Shown: positions 1-6,417 of the stretch, piece after piece
Layout of the letters: each line of letters starts with the position of its first letter
Position numbering within the stretch: position 1 is the first letter of the stretch
Source: Paludibacteraceae bacterium
Lineage (GTDB): Bacteria; Bacteroidota; Bacteroidia; Bacteroidales; Paludibacteraceae
Assembly: GCA_017965125.1 (NCBI GenBank)
Contig: JAGCQO010000286.1
Location: 1 to 9,499 of the forward strand
DNA: 9,499 bases
Direction of reading: 5' to 3'
Notes under the pieces: generated by a model
Told to the model about the DNA's origin: nothing
The model's database searches: none
The model's input: the letters and a program-made list of their open reading frames with translations, nothing else
Position numbers and translations under genes: made by a program

Positions 1-1843
1 CACCGTTCATCTGTGCCTTCTCGCCTGATGTACCTGAAGCCTCGAGCGGACGAGTAGGAGTGTTCAGCCAAATGTCCACACCGGAGATGAGTCTCTTGGC
101 GAGTCTCATGTCGTAGTTCTCGAGGAAGATGATCTTGCCTCTGAACTCAGGCATCTTTGATATGTCAACGATTCTCTTGATCAAGCCCTGTCCTGCGCCG
201 TCGGCTGGGTGAGCCTTTCCTGTGTAGAGGAACTGCACTGGGTCGTTAGGGTTGTTGACGATCTTCTTGAGTCTCTCAAGGTCGGTGAAGAGGAGGTGAG
301 CTCTCTTGTAAGTCGCGAAACGACGTCCGAAACCGATGATGAGGGCGTTAGGGTTGATGGCGTTGATAGCAGAGTTGACGTCCGATGGCGCGCTCTGGTT
401 CTTTGTCCACTGCTCCTGAGTCTTAGCCTTCACATAGTCGATGAGCTTCTTCTTCAGTCCCTGTCTGATGTTCCAGATCTCCTCGTCTGGCACGTTCTGT
501 ATCTTCTCGAAGATAGAGAGGTTAGACTGGTCGTAGATGTATTCCTTGCCGAATGCCTTCTCGTAGAGTGCCTTCCACTCTGATGTCGCCCATGTTGGCA
601 GGTGCACACCGTTAGTCACATAGCTTACGTGCAGCTCTTCAGGGAAGTATCCCTTCAAGATTGGCTGGAACATTTCCTGAGAAACCTTTCCGTGCAGCCA
701 GCTTACGCCGTTCACTTCCTGGCAAGTGTTGCATGCGAATGTTGACATGCAGAACTTCTCGCTCTTGTTGCCTGGGTTCTGGCGTCCGAGGTCGATGAAC
801 TCGTCCCAGCTGATACCCATCTTTGCAGGGTATTCGTTCAGGTATTTCTTGAACAGGCCTTCCTCGAAGTAGTCGTGTCCTGCAGGCACTGGAGTGTGCA
901 CTGTGTAGAGCGATGAGCTCTTGACAACCTCGAATGCCTGGTTGAATGTCAATCCAGACTCAACATAGTCAACGAGTCTCTGTGCGTTGATGAGCGCTGC
1001 GTGTCCCTCGTTGCAGTGGTAAACCTGCTTCTTGATGCCGAGCTTCTTGAGCGCCTGCATACCTCCGATGCCGAGCAGGAACTCCTGCTTCAGACGGTTC
1101 TCCCAGTCACCGCCGTAGAGCTGGTGGGTGATAGACTTGTCGAACTCAGAGTTCTTCTCGTTGTCTGTGTCGAGGAGGTAGAGCGCTATTCTACCGATGT
1201 TCACCTTCCAGAGGTTTGCGTAAACAATCAGGTTGTCGTGGAATGGAACCTCGACTACCATTGGCTCTCCGTTCTCTTCCTTCACCTGCTCTATAGGGAG
1301 GTTGGTGAAGTCCTGTGGGTCGTAAACAGCCAGCTGGTCGCCGTCAACAGTCAGCGACTGTGTGAAGTAACCGTATCTGTAGAGCAGACCGATGGCGGTC
1401 ATGTCTATGTTGCTGTCGGAAGCCTCTTTCAGGTAGTCGCCTGCGAGCACTCCCAGACCTCCTGAGTAAATCTTTATGATGTCGGTCAAGCCATACTCCA
1501 TAGAGAAATAAGCCACTGAAGGCTTGTTCTGGTCTGGCTTAACGCTCATGTAGTTCTTGAAATCGGCGTAAACAGAATTCAGCTTGTTCATGAATTCCTG
1601 GTTGCTTTTCAGTTCCTCGAGTCTCTCGTAGTTGATGCGGTTGAGGAACAAAGCTGGGTTGTATTGACAATTTTTCCAAAGTTCATTGTCTATGCTTGCG
1701 AATAAGTCGGTCACTTGCTCATTCCAAGCCCACCAAATGTTGTATGAAAGTTCGCGCAAGCTCTCAAGTCCTTCTGGAACTCTCGAAACAACATTGATCT
1801 CTTTCCAGTTAGGCTGGTTGATTTTGTTTGCTAAGATTCTCAT
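1..1843 (-). CDS. glgP: Alpha-glucan (glycogen/maltodextrin) phosphorylase, GT35, C-terminus off the window
   Basis: Family role: PLP-dependent phosphorolysis of alpha-1,4-glucan to glucose-1-phosphate in the cytoplasm. The reading frame opens with [13 protein letters not shown] at position 1843 and stays open for 614 codons to the window edge, so the gene is partial; relatives are roughly 850 residues. An N-terminal DUF3417-like segment (about 13-110, with [10 protein letters not shown]) precedes the catalytic domain. Family motifs seen are [11 protein letters not shown] at 126-136, the NEGHAA segment with His281, and EASGTSGEK at 601-609, whose Lys609 is the expected PLP Schiff-base lysine. 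This is the short alpha-glucan phosphorylase type rather than the E. coli GlgP/MalP type. It starts 29 bp after the glycogen synthase stop with no terminator between, so co-transcription is likely. No Shine-Dalgarno site is visible, as is usual in Bacteroidetes. Family assignment is firm; exact substrate length preference is not visible. Confidence 0.95.
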   Translation of the reverse strand, partial: MRILANKINQPNWKEINVVSRVPEGLESLRELSYNIWWAWNEQVTDLFASIDNELWKNCQYNPALFLNRINYERLEELKSNQEFMNKLNSVYADFKNYMSVKPDQNKPSVAYFSMEYGLTDIIKIYSGGLGVLAGDYLKEASDSNIDMTAIGLLYRYGYFTQSLTVDGDQLAVYDPQDFTNLPIEQVKEENGEPMVVEVPFHDNLIVYANLWKVNIGRIALYLLDTDNEKNSEFDKSITHQLYGGDWENRLKQEFLLGIGGMQALKKLGIKKQVYHCNEGHAALINAQRLVDYVESGLTFNQAFEVVKSSSLYTVHTPVPAGHDYFEEGLFKKYLNEYPAKMGISWDEFIDLGRQNPGNKSEKFCMSTFACNTCQEVNGVSWLHGKVSQEMFQPILKGYFPEELHVSYVTNGVHLPTWATSEWKALYEKAFGKEYIYDQSNLSIFEKIQNVPDEEIWNIRQGLKKKLIDYVKAKTQEQWTKNQSAPSDVNSAINAINPNALIIGFGRRFATYKRAHLLFTDLERLKKIVNNPNDPVQFLYTGKAHPADGAGQGLIKRIVDISKMPEFRGKIIFLENYDMRLAKRLISGVDIWLNTPTRPLEASGTSGEKAQMNG

Positions 1844-1872
1844 TATTAATGATAATTGATTAATAGTTCAAC

Positions 1873-3534
1873 TTATGAATTAATGCGTTTTGATGCATTT
1901 AGCAAGGCAAAGTTATAGGTTTCCTTGTAAAATGCAATGAAATTCTTCCATAATGCTTTTTGAGACAATGCCTTGGCGGATTTTCTCATGTTGTTCACTT
2001 CGTCCTTGCTCAGGTTCATGAAGTTGCTGATGAGGTATGTCAGGCTGTCTCTGACTTCAAAGTAGTTGTCGTCGGTTCTGTTTACGACCCACTTCTTCTC
2101 CTTGTCGTATGTCTCCAGCACCCACTGTCCGAAGCCCGACAAGTTGGTCGTAATCGTAGGTATGGAGAATGCGATGCTCTCTAGCGGAGTGTATCCCCAT
2201 GGCTCGTAGTACGAAGGGAAGATGGTCAGGTCGAGGCCTATGAGTAGGTCGTAGTATGTCATGTTGAAGATGCCGTCGTTGCCGTTCAGGTAGCTTGGTA
2301 TGTAGATTATCTTCACCTTGTCCTCCTGCCTGTTTGGGAATCCGTACCATCTTATCGCGTTCAGTATGGCGTCGTTGTTAGGCTCGTGCAGGTGGTGGGT
2401 TATGAAGTTCATAGGCAGAGCGTCGCTCTTGCCTTTGGCCTTCAGCGCTTTCTGCAGGTGTTCTCTCGGGCCTTTCACGAAGCTTGGCACCATGATGAAT
2501 CCCACGACCTCGCGCGTAGGGCGCTCCTCGGCCAGCTTGTGCAGCGAGTCTATGAACAGGTCTATGCCTTTGTTCTTGTATTCGCATCTGCCGCATGTGC
2601 CCACGAATACGACGTCCTCGCTCAGCTTCGCGCCGGTGAGTCTTTCTGTCACAGCCTGCAGCGCCTTTCGTGCGGCGTTTCTTTTCTTCGCGTACTCGGC
2701 GGCTGTGTCGGGCACGAAGTCTTTCTCGAATCCGTTTGGAGTGACCACGTCAGGCTTCTTGTCCAGCAGCTGCTCGCACTCTTTCGCGGTCACGTCGCTC
2801 ACAGTCGTGAAGCAGTCGCAGTTGTGTGCCGCGGCTTTCTCCACGGAGTGCTTCGCTTCCATGTTCAGCTCGCGTGCCATCTGGTCGCCGTTGTAGTCAT
2901 TCAGGTGGCTGTAGAGCGGCTTGCTGTTGCCGGCTATCGAGCGGCCTATCGATGTGGCGTGGGTTGTGAACACTGTTCCTATCTCAGGCGCCTCGCCCTT
3001 GACGATGAACAGTCCGAACGCCGTCATCCATTCGTTGAAGTGGGCTATGAACTTCGCCTTTTCCTCCTTCGCCTTGAAATGCTTGTAAAGGCTTGACATT
3101 ACGAGGCCCGAAGCGATGCCGAATGCCGCCGACTCGTCGTAGTCGCCGTATGCGTGCAGCGAGTCAACGCCGAACTTCTCCCATGCCGATGCGTATGCGC
3201 GGTTGAGCGTGTCCTGGTTCTGGAACGGCTTGAAGTCCACCAGCACAGCTATTGGCTTGCCCGGTATCTTCCAGCGTCCCACTCTCACGCTCAGTCCTTG
3301 CTTCTCGGCGCTTTCCTTCCAGTCCTTCAGCAGTGTCTGCGACTCTGTGAAGAACGGACATTTGTTCTCCTTCCAGAAGTCCGGGCCGATGAATATCACT
3401 TTGTCTTTATGCTCGTTCTGGAGTGTCTCTGCTCTCGACGACAGCACGGTGTATATGCCGCCCACTCTGTTGCAGACCTCCCAGCTTGTCTCGAATATGT
3501 AATCTGGAGTAATCTTTGTTTTCTTTGTGCTCAT
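1873..3534 (-). CDS. GT3-family glycogen synthase (eukaryote-like, GYS type)
   Basis: 553 residues. Family role: transfer of glucose from a nucleotide-sugar (UDP-glucose in characterised GT3 enzymes) to the non-reducing end of alpha-1,4-glucan. The N-terminus carries ETSWEVCNRVGGIYTV (15-30), the GT3 nucleotide-sugar/acceptor site signature. AHFNEWM lies at 164-170, and TTHATSIGR with His192 at 190-198. YEPWGYTPLES includes Glu444 and Glu452, the E-x7-E catalytic pair, followed by a TNLSGFG motif. This differs from bacterial GT5 GlgA, which has an N-terminal KTGGL motif. It is shorter than yeast/animal synthases (about 700 residues) and lacks their extended phosphorylated tails. The start is supported by the start codon overlapping the folK stop (ATGA). 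glgP follows 29 bp downstream. Some annotations call this gene glgA, but the family is different, so I leave the symbol blank. Nucleotide-donor specificity is inferred from family, not shown. Confidence 0.95.
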   Translation of the reverse strand: MSTKKTKITPDYIFETSWEVCNRVGGIYTVLSSRAETLQNEHKDKVIFIGPDFWKENKCPFFTESQTLLKDWKESAEKQGLSVRVGRWKIPGKPIAVLVDFKPFQNQDTLNRAYASAWEKFGVDSLHAYGDYDESAAFGIASGLVMSSLYKHFKAKEEKAKFIAHFNEWMTAFGLFIVKGEAPEIGTVFTTHATSIGRSIAGNSKPLYSHLNDYNGDQMARELNMEAKHSVEKAAAHNCDCFTTVSDVTAKECEQLLDKKPDVVTPNGFEKDFVPDTAAEYAKKRNAARKALQAVTERLTGAKLSEDVVFVGTCGRCEYKNKGIDLFIDSLHKLAEERPTREVVGFIMVPSFVKGPREHLQKALKAKGKSDALPMNFITHHLHEPNNDAILNAIRWYGFPNRQEDKVKIIYIPSYLNGNDGIFNMTYYDLLIGLDLTIFPSYYEPWGYTPLESIAFSIPTITTNLSGFGQWVLETYDKEKKWVVNRTDDNYFEVRDSLTYLISNFMNLSKDEVNNMRKSAKALSQKALWKNFIAFYKETYNFALLNASKRINS

Positions 3535-4040
3535 AGTGTTTTATCTATTGGTTTTATCGTGTCGAAGTCGTGACGCATGCCGAGCAGCTCGATTGTGGTC
3601 ATGGCGTGGCCAGGCACAATTAAGTTCGGCGCTATGTCAACAAGCGGCTTCAGCACGAAGATCCTTTCTGCTAATTTCTCGTGTGGAATGGTGAGTGTTT
3701 TCGACGAGTGTATGCGCGACCCGAACAGCAGTATGTCTATGTCGATGCATCTGTCGGAGTATCCTTCGCCGGGTTTCCTTTGCTTTCTTCCGGCTTGCGT
3801 CTCTATGTCCTTTATCTCCTTGAGCATTACGCCCGGCGAGACCTTAGGTATGATTTTGATTACGGCGTTCAGGAATCTGTTGCTGCTTTCGAATCCCATC
3901 GGCTCGGTGTCGTACACGCGCGAGCATTCGACCACCTCGCCGAGTCGCTCGTTTATGGATGCGACTGCTCTTTGCAGATTGTCAAATCTGTCGCCAATGT
4001 TGCTTCCGATGCCTAAGTATGCGTAAGTACGAGTTCCCAT
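3531..4040 (-). CDS. folK: 2-amino-4-hydroxy-6-hydroxymethyldihydropteridine pyrophosphokinase (HPPK)
   Basis: 169 residues, the usual size for HPPK. Family role: transfers pyrophosphate from ATP to 6-hydroxymethyl-7,8-dihydropterin (EC 2.7.6.3), the step before dihydropteroate synthase in folate synthesis. Seen: an N-terminal YLGIGSNIGDR segment (8-18), the TEPMGF pterin-site loop (45-50), NRFLNAV (54-60), and the signature DRCIDIDILLFG (96-107) with Asp100 and Asp102 as the expected Mg-binding pair. The start at MGTRTYAYLG gives the canonical short N-terminus. The stop TGA lies inside the ATGA that starts the glycogen synthase, implying one mRNA and probably translational coupling. A 153-bp gap separates it from the upstream methyltransferase and contains a -7-like box at 4117-4124. 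No other folate gene is in the window. Confidence 0.95.
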   Translation of the reverse strand: MGTRTYAYLGIGSNIGDRFDNLQRAVASINERLGEVVECSRVYDTEPMGFESSNRFLNAVIKIIPKVSPGVMLKEIKDIETQAGRKQRKPGEGYSDRCIDIDILLFGSRIHSSKTLTIPHEKLAERIFVLKPLVDIAPNLIVPGHAMTTIELLGMRHDFDTIKPIDKTL

Positions 4041-4116
4041 GTCTTTTCCCCTTGTTCGCCTCGTGCCTTACGCGTTCCTGTGTTTGTTGGACATAAATTT
4101 TGCGCGCATAATGTCG

Positions 4117-4124
4117 CAAAAATA
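4117..4124 (-). promoter_or_regulatory. Possible -7 box upstream of folK
   Basis: On the minus strand this reads TATTTTTG followed by C, a full match to the Bacteroidetes -7 consensus TAnnTTTG. It would give a leader of roughly 70 nt before the folK start. No good -33 TTG core lies 19-21 bp upstream, and the segment is AT-rich, so a chance match is possible. Confidence 0.35.
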
Positions 4125-4149
4125 GTCAAAAATGTTTTATTATTCATGT

Positions 4150-4174
4150 AAAAAACCCTAATGGTGTGGGTTTT
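4150..4174 (-). terminator. Weak intrinsic terminator candidate after the methyltransferase
   Basis: Perfect 7-bp inverted repeat (4152-4158 with 4168-4174, AAAACCC/GGGTTTT) around a 9-nt loop, 19 bp past the methyltransferase stop. Read leftward, the last arm runs into six T residues. Only three GC pairs support the stem, so termination may be partial and read-through into folK is possible. Confidence 0.4.
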
Positions 4175-4193
4175 AAAGCATGGTAGTACGCCG

Positions 4194-4793
4194 TTAATTT
4201 TTGCGGATGATGGCGGCGCAACATGGCATGCGTCCGTCAGCCGTGTGGTATTCGGACACGGCATAACCCATCTGTTCGAAAAACTCGTGGTATGACTTGT
4301 CGTCGAATTCGCGTTTGAGCCCGGCTCCGAGCATGTTGAACGCCTTCGCGGCCAAGCTTGCGCTTTTGGTGCTTTTGTTTATGTATGTCGGGATTATTAT
4401 GACGCCGCCCTTTCTGCATACGCGCCATAGCTCGCTCATGGCTTTTGAGGGGTTGTCAAGCAGGTGTATTACGTTGGCTGCCACGACTTTGTCGAAGCTT
4501 TCGTCGGCATAACTGAGCTTTGTAATGTCGGCTTTCTTGAATATCACGTTGGGCAGGTGTCTGCACTTTTTCTGTGCTTGGGCGAGCATTCTGTCGGCGA
4601 AGTCGGTGGCTATTAGGCTTTTGCACCGCCTCGCTATGGGCAGAGTGAACATTCCTGTGCCGCAAGCGCACTCCAGAATGTCGTCGTCCTCATTGGTCAG
4701 GCTTGCCACATATTGCGTTATTTCACGGTTGACTTTTCCGTTGAAAGTGTTCTCCACGAAGTCGTAGATGCCAGAAATTTTGTTCCAAAACAT
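4194..4793 (-). CDS. Class I SAM-dependent methyltransferase, substrate unknown
   Basis: 199 residues with a single Rossmann-type methyltransferase domain of the Methyltransf_11/UbiE-like group. Motif I is ILECACGTGMF (39-49), binding SAM. An acidic residue at Asp64 (ATDFADRML) matches the ribose-binding position after strand 2, and KADITKL (87-93) matches the adenine-contact strand. FDKVVAANVIHLLDNP (100-115) is the post-motif IV region, and RVCRKGGVIII (124-134) the typical strand 5 lead-in. No membrane segment or extra domain is seen. The sequence does not identify the substrate: ubiquinone/menaquinone, small-molecule or other acceptors are all possible, and it is shorter than typical UbiE/MenG proteins (about 240-250 residues). 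It sits alone between the lipoprotein and folK, same strand, with a -7-like box just upstream and a weak terminator downstream. Confidence 0.85.
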   Translation of the reverse strand: MFWNKISGIYDFVENTFNGKVNREITQYVASLTNEDDDILECACGTGMFTLPIARRCKSLIATDFADRMLAQAQKKCRHLPNVIFKKADITKLSYADESFDKVVAANVIHLLDNPSKAMSELWRVCRKGGVIIIPTYINKSTKSASLAAKAFNMLGAGLKREFDDKSYHEFFEQMGYAVSEYHTADGRMPCCAAIIRKN

Positions 4794-4817
4794 AGTCTTG
4801 CTTTTTGTTGTTCTGGT

Positions 4818-4826
4818 GCAAAGTTA
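4818..4826 (-). promoter_or_regulatory. Probable -7 box of the methyltransferase gene
   Basis: Minus strand TAACTTTGC fits TAnnTTTG plus the frequent trailing C, 24 bp before the start codon, giving a leader of about 15-20 nt. A TTTG occurs upstream, but 26 bp away rather than the usual 19-21, so the -33 is unclear. Confidence 0.45.
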
Positions 4827-4931
4827 TTGCGTGGCCTTTTGCGACCGGGTTGCAAATGTGGCTTATGGCTTGATTTTTCTGTTTGCGGGGTTGTCGGTGA
4901 CGATGTTTATCTGAGGTTACAGGGGGTGATT

Positions 4932-5750
4932 TTATTTGTACAGTTCTATAACTGGTGCAGTGTAAATCATGCTTGTGTATCCAGGATCGTTTTCTGACAT
5001 TTTCAGACGGCATTCGTTTTTTGTGAGGCTGACTATGTCGTAAGAATATGAAATTTCTCCGCTCATTGATATTGACAAACTTTGGGTGTTTGGGGTGTAG
5101 TTCCAAACACCTTTTGTGCTAACCCAACCATTTAGACTACTTATTATACTGCTTGAACCATAGTATTGATAATGATAAAAGTAGCAGATTCCGTCAGGCT
5201 GAAACTTTAAATATTTGCCATCCTTTGTCTTGTCGTAATACCATGTTCCTATTAAATCCTTGATGTCTTCGTTGACATTATATACGACTTTTTTGGCGGA
5301 CTTTAGTAATGTTGTTGCAGAGTGTAATCCCCATCCTGCAGGTCCGGAACCGTCTTTTTTTATTACCATTTTTTCGCTGTCTTCGCTGACTATGTCATAC
5401 CAACAGTCAATGCAATCATCCCAGCCAATAGAGAATTTTGTCTTCTCCTCGTTAAGGTAAGACCAGTGTCCTTTTTTTGTCACAAAACCATTTAGGGTGG
5501 AGTTTAAAGGACCGATATTTTGGTAATAACTGTAATATATCGTTCCGTTTGACCGAAAATCGTAGTAATATCTGTCGTCGTCTGAGTTGTAGTACCATTT
5601 TCGGACGAGGGAGGGGATTGGGTTGTTGTTTGAGCTTGCTGCGTTTTTCTCTTTTTCTGGTTCTACTATAAGGTTGTTGTCGTCGCAGGCTGTTAAAAGG
5701 CTTGCTGCGGCAAAAATATAGAAGAATATCTTTTTCATAATGATTTTCAT
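4932..5750 (-). CDS. Secreted lipoprotein with two tandem beta-type repeats (hypothetical)
   Basis: 272 residues, function not recognised. Residues 1-21 form a type II signal peptide with lipobox LLTAC, so Cys22 should be lipidated. The acidic CDDNN just after it resembles the surface-export signal of Bacteroidetes lipoproteins. A Glu/Lys/Ser/Asn-rich linker (28-46) follows. Two homologous repeats lie at about 48-131 and 166-250, sharing L-x2-x-WYY at the start, F-x2-x-G, SxLNG-x-V, KG-x-W-x-Y, and YDIVS near the end; this pattern suggests lipocalin-like beta barrels. It is Tyr-rich (about 26 residues). Met5 (5738) is an equally good start, giving MKKIFF. Base composition is much lower in GC than the neighbours: by hand count about 37% in 5101-5160 against 63% in 2581-2640 of glycogen synthase. 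It has its own promoter. A binding or adhesin-like envelope role is only a guess. Confidence 0.85.
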   Translation of the reverse strand: MKIIMKKIFFYIFAAASLLTACDDNNLIVEPEKEKNAASSNNNPIPSLVRKWYYNSDDDRYYYDFRSNGTIYYSYYQNIGPLNSTLNGFVTKKGHWSYLNEEKTKFSIGWDDCIDCWYDIVSEDSEKMVIKKDGSGPAGWGLHSATTLLKSAKKVVYNVNEDIKDLIGTWYYDKTKDGKYLKFQPDGICYFYHYQYYGSSSIISSLNGWVSTKGVWNYTPNTQSLSISMSGEISYSYDIVSLTKNECRLKMSENDPGYTSMIYTAPVIELYK

Positions 5751-5790
5751 TTTGGGCTATTCCTGTATGAAAATAGTCTGTGAGTTTCTG

Positions 5791-5821
5791 CAAATATACT
5801 CTCTTTCCTAAGAAAACCAAG
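5791..5821 (-). promoter_or_regulatory. Promoter of the lipoprotein gene
   Basis: On the minus strand, CTTG (5818-5821), then exactly 19 bp, then TATATTTG (5791-5798) followed by C. This fits the Bacteroidetes sigma-ABfr arrangement TTTG-N19-TAnnTTTG with one mismatch at -33. Transcription would start near 5784, with a leader of about 35 nt to the first start codon. It lies just past the purE terminator, so the lipoprotein is an independent unit. Confidence 0.75.
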
Positions 5822-5830
5822 CTCTATAAA

Positions 5831-5869
5831 AAAACATCAAAGGCAGACTACATAAGTAATCTGCCTTTG
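5831..5869 (-). terminator. Intrinsic terminator of the rhomboid-EEP-purE cluster
   Basis: Perfect 10-bp stem CAAAGGCAGA (5838-5847) with TCTGCCTTTG (5860-5869) and a 12-nt loop, five bases past the purE stop. Read leftward it is followed by ATG and a run of seven T residues. Strong and well placed. Read rightward there is no long T run, so it looks one-directional. Confidence 0.9.
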
Positions 5870-5874
5870 TGTGT

Positions 5875-6384
5875 TTAGTTTGTCTTGAACTTCCAGTCTT
5901 TCAACTCTGCGAGTTCCGCGTTGGCTTTCACGATTTTTTTCTTGAGTCCTTCCTTGTGGGCGGTCAGTCTCTTGTCGAGCTCTGCGTCCGCCAAGGCGAG
6001 CATCTCTGCGGCGAGGATGGCTGCGTTCTGTGCACCGTTCACGCCCACAGTGGCAACTGGTATTCCCGGAGGCATTTGGATTATCGAGAGCATTGCGTCG
6101 AGTCCATCGAGCATACCCTTAATTGGCACTCCGATGACAGGCACTGTCGTGTTTGCCGCTATCACGCCTGGCAGTGCTGCCGCCATGCCTGCGCCGGCTA
6201 TTATCACTTTCAGTCCGCGTCCCTTAGCCTCTGCTGCGAATTGCTCCACTTCGGCTGGTGTGCGGTGCGCTGAGAGTGCGTTCATCTCGAACGGAATCTC
6301 CATCTCGTCGAGAAACTTTGCTGCTTTCTCCATGACTGGCAGGTCTGATGTGCTGCCCATGATGATGCTTACTATTGGTTTCAT
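5875..6384 (-). CDS. purE: N5-carboxyaminoimidazole ribonucleotide mutase, PurE catalytic subunit
   Basis: 169 residues, typical for PurE. Family role: in class I enzymes, converts N5-CAIR to CAIR in de novo purine synthesis, in the cytoplasm, normally as an octamer. Seen: the nucleotide-phosphate loop [10 protein letters not shown] (9-18), SAHRTP (38-43) with His40, the expected catalytic histidine, and the Gly/Ala-rich [16 protein letters not shown] stretch (61-76). The C-terminal tail from about 140 is Lys-rich and helical. Class I enzymes need PurK to make N5-CAIR; no purK is present here, so whether this is class I or a CO2-using class II enzyme cannot be settled from the window, though its length and motifs look class I. 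It follows the EEP-hydrolase gene by 33 bp without a visible promoter and is closed by the terminator at 5831-5869, so it is probably the last gene of that operon. Confidence 0.95.
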   Translation of the reverse strand: MKPIVSIIMGSTSDLPVMEKAAKFLDEMEIPFEMNALSAHRTPAEVEQFAAEAKGRGLKVIIAGAGMAAALPGVIAANTTVPVIGVPIKGMLDGLDAMLSIIQMPPGIPVATVGVNGAQNAAILAAEMLALADAELDKRLTAHKEGLKKKIVKANAELAELKDWKFKTN

Positions 6385-6417
6385 ATTATAATATGTGTTA
6401 TGAATGAATGTTCGTTT

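Noticed and set aside
1845..1864. ATTAAT repeats in the 29-bp gap between glycogen synthase and glgP as a regulatory site
   Set aside because: Each ATTAAT is self-complementary and the gap is simply AT-rich, as Bacteroidetes translation starts usually are; there is nothing further to support an operator.
2386..3096. Long plus-strand open frame (236 codons) antisense to glycogen synthase
   Set aside because: It lies wholly inside a gene with complete GT3 motifs, its product is low-complexity Val/Leu/Arg-rich without a family feature, and several other antisense frames of the same kind occur here, as expected from codon composition.
4013..4264. 83-codon minus-strand frame bridging the methyltransferase end and the folK start
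   Set aside because: It overlaps both real genes in another frame, includes the probable terminator, and its sequence has no recognisable domain or signal.
5452..5820. 122-codon minus-strand frame over the lipoprotein start
   Set aside because: The lipoprotein frame has a clear signal peptide, lipobox and repeats. This frame starts upstream of the predicted transcription start and is Arg/Lys-rich noise.
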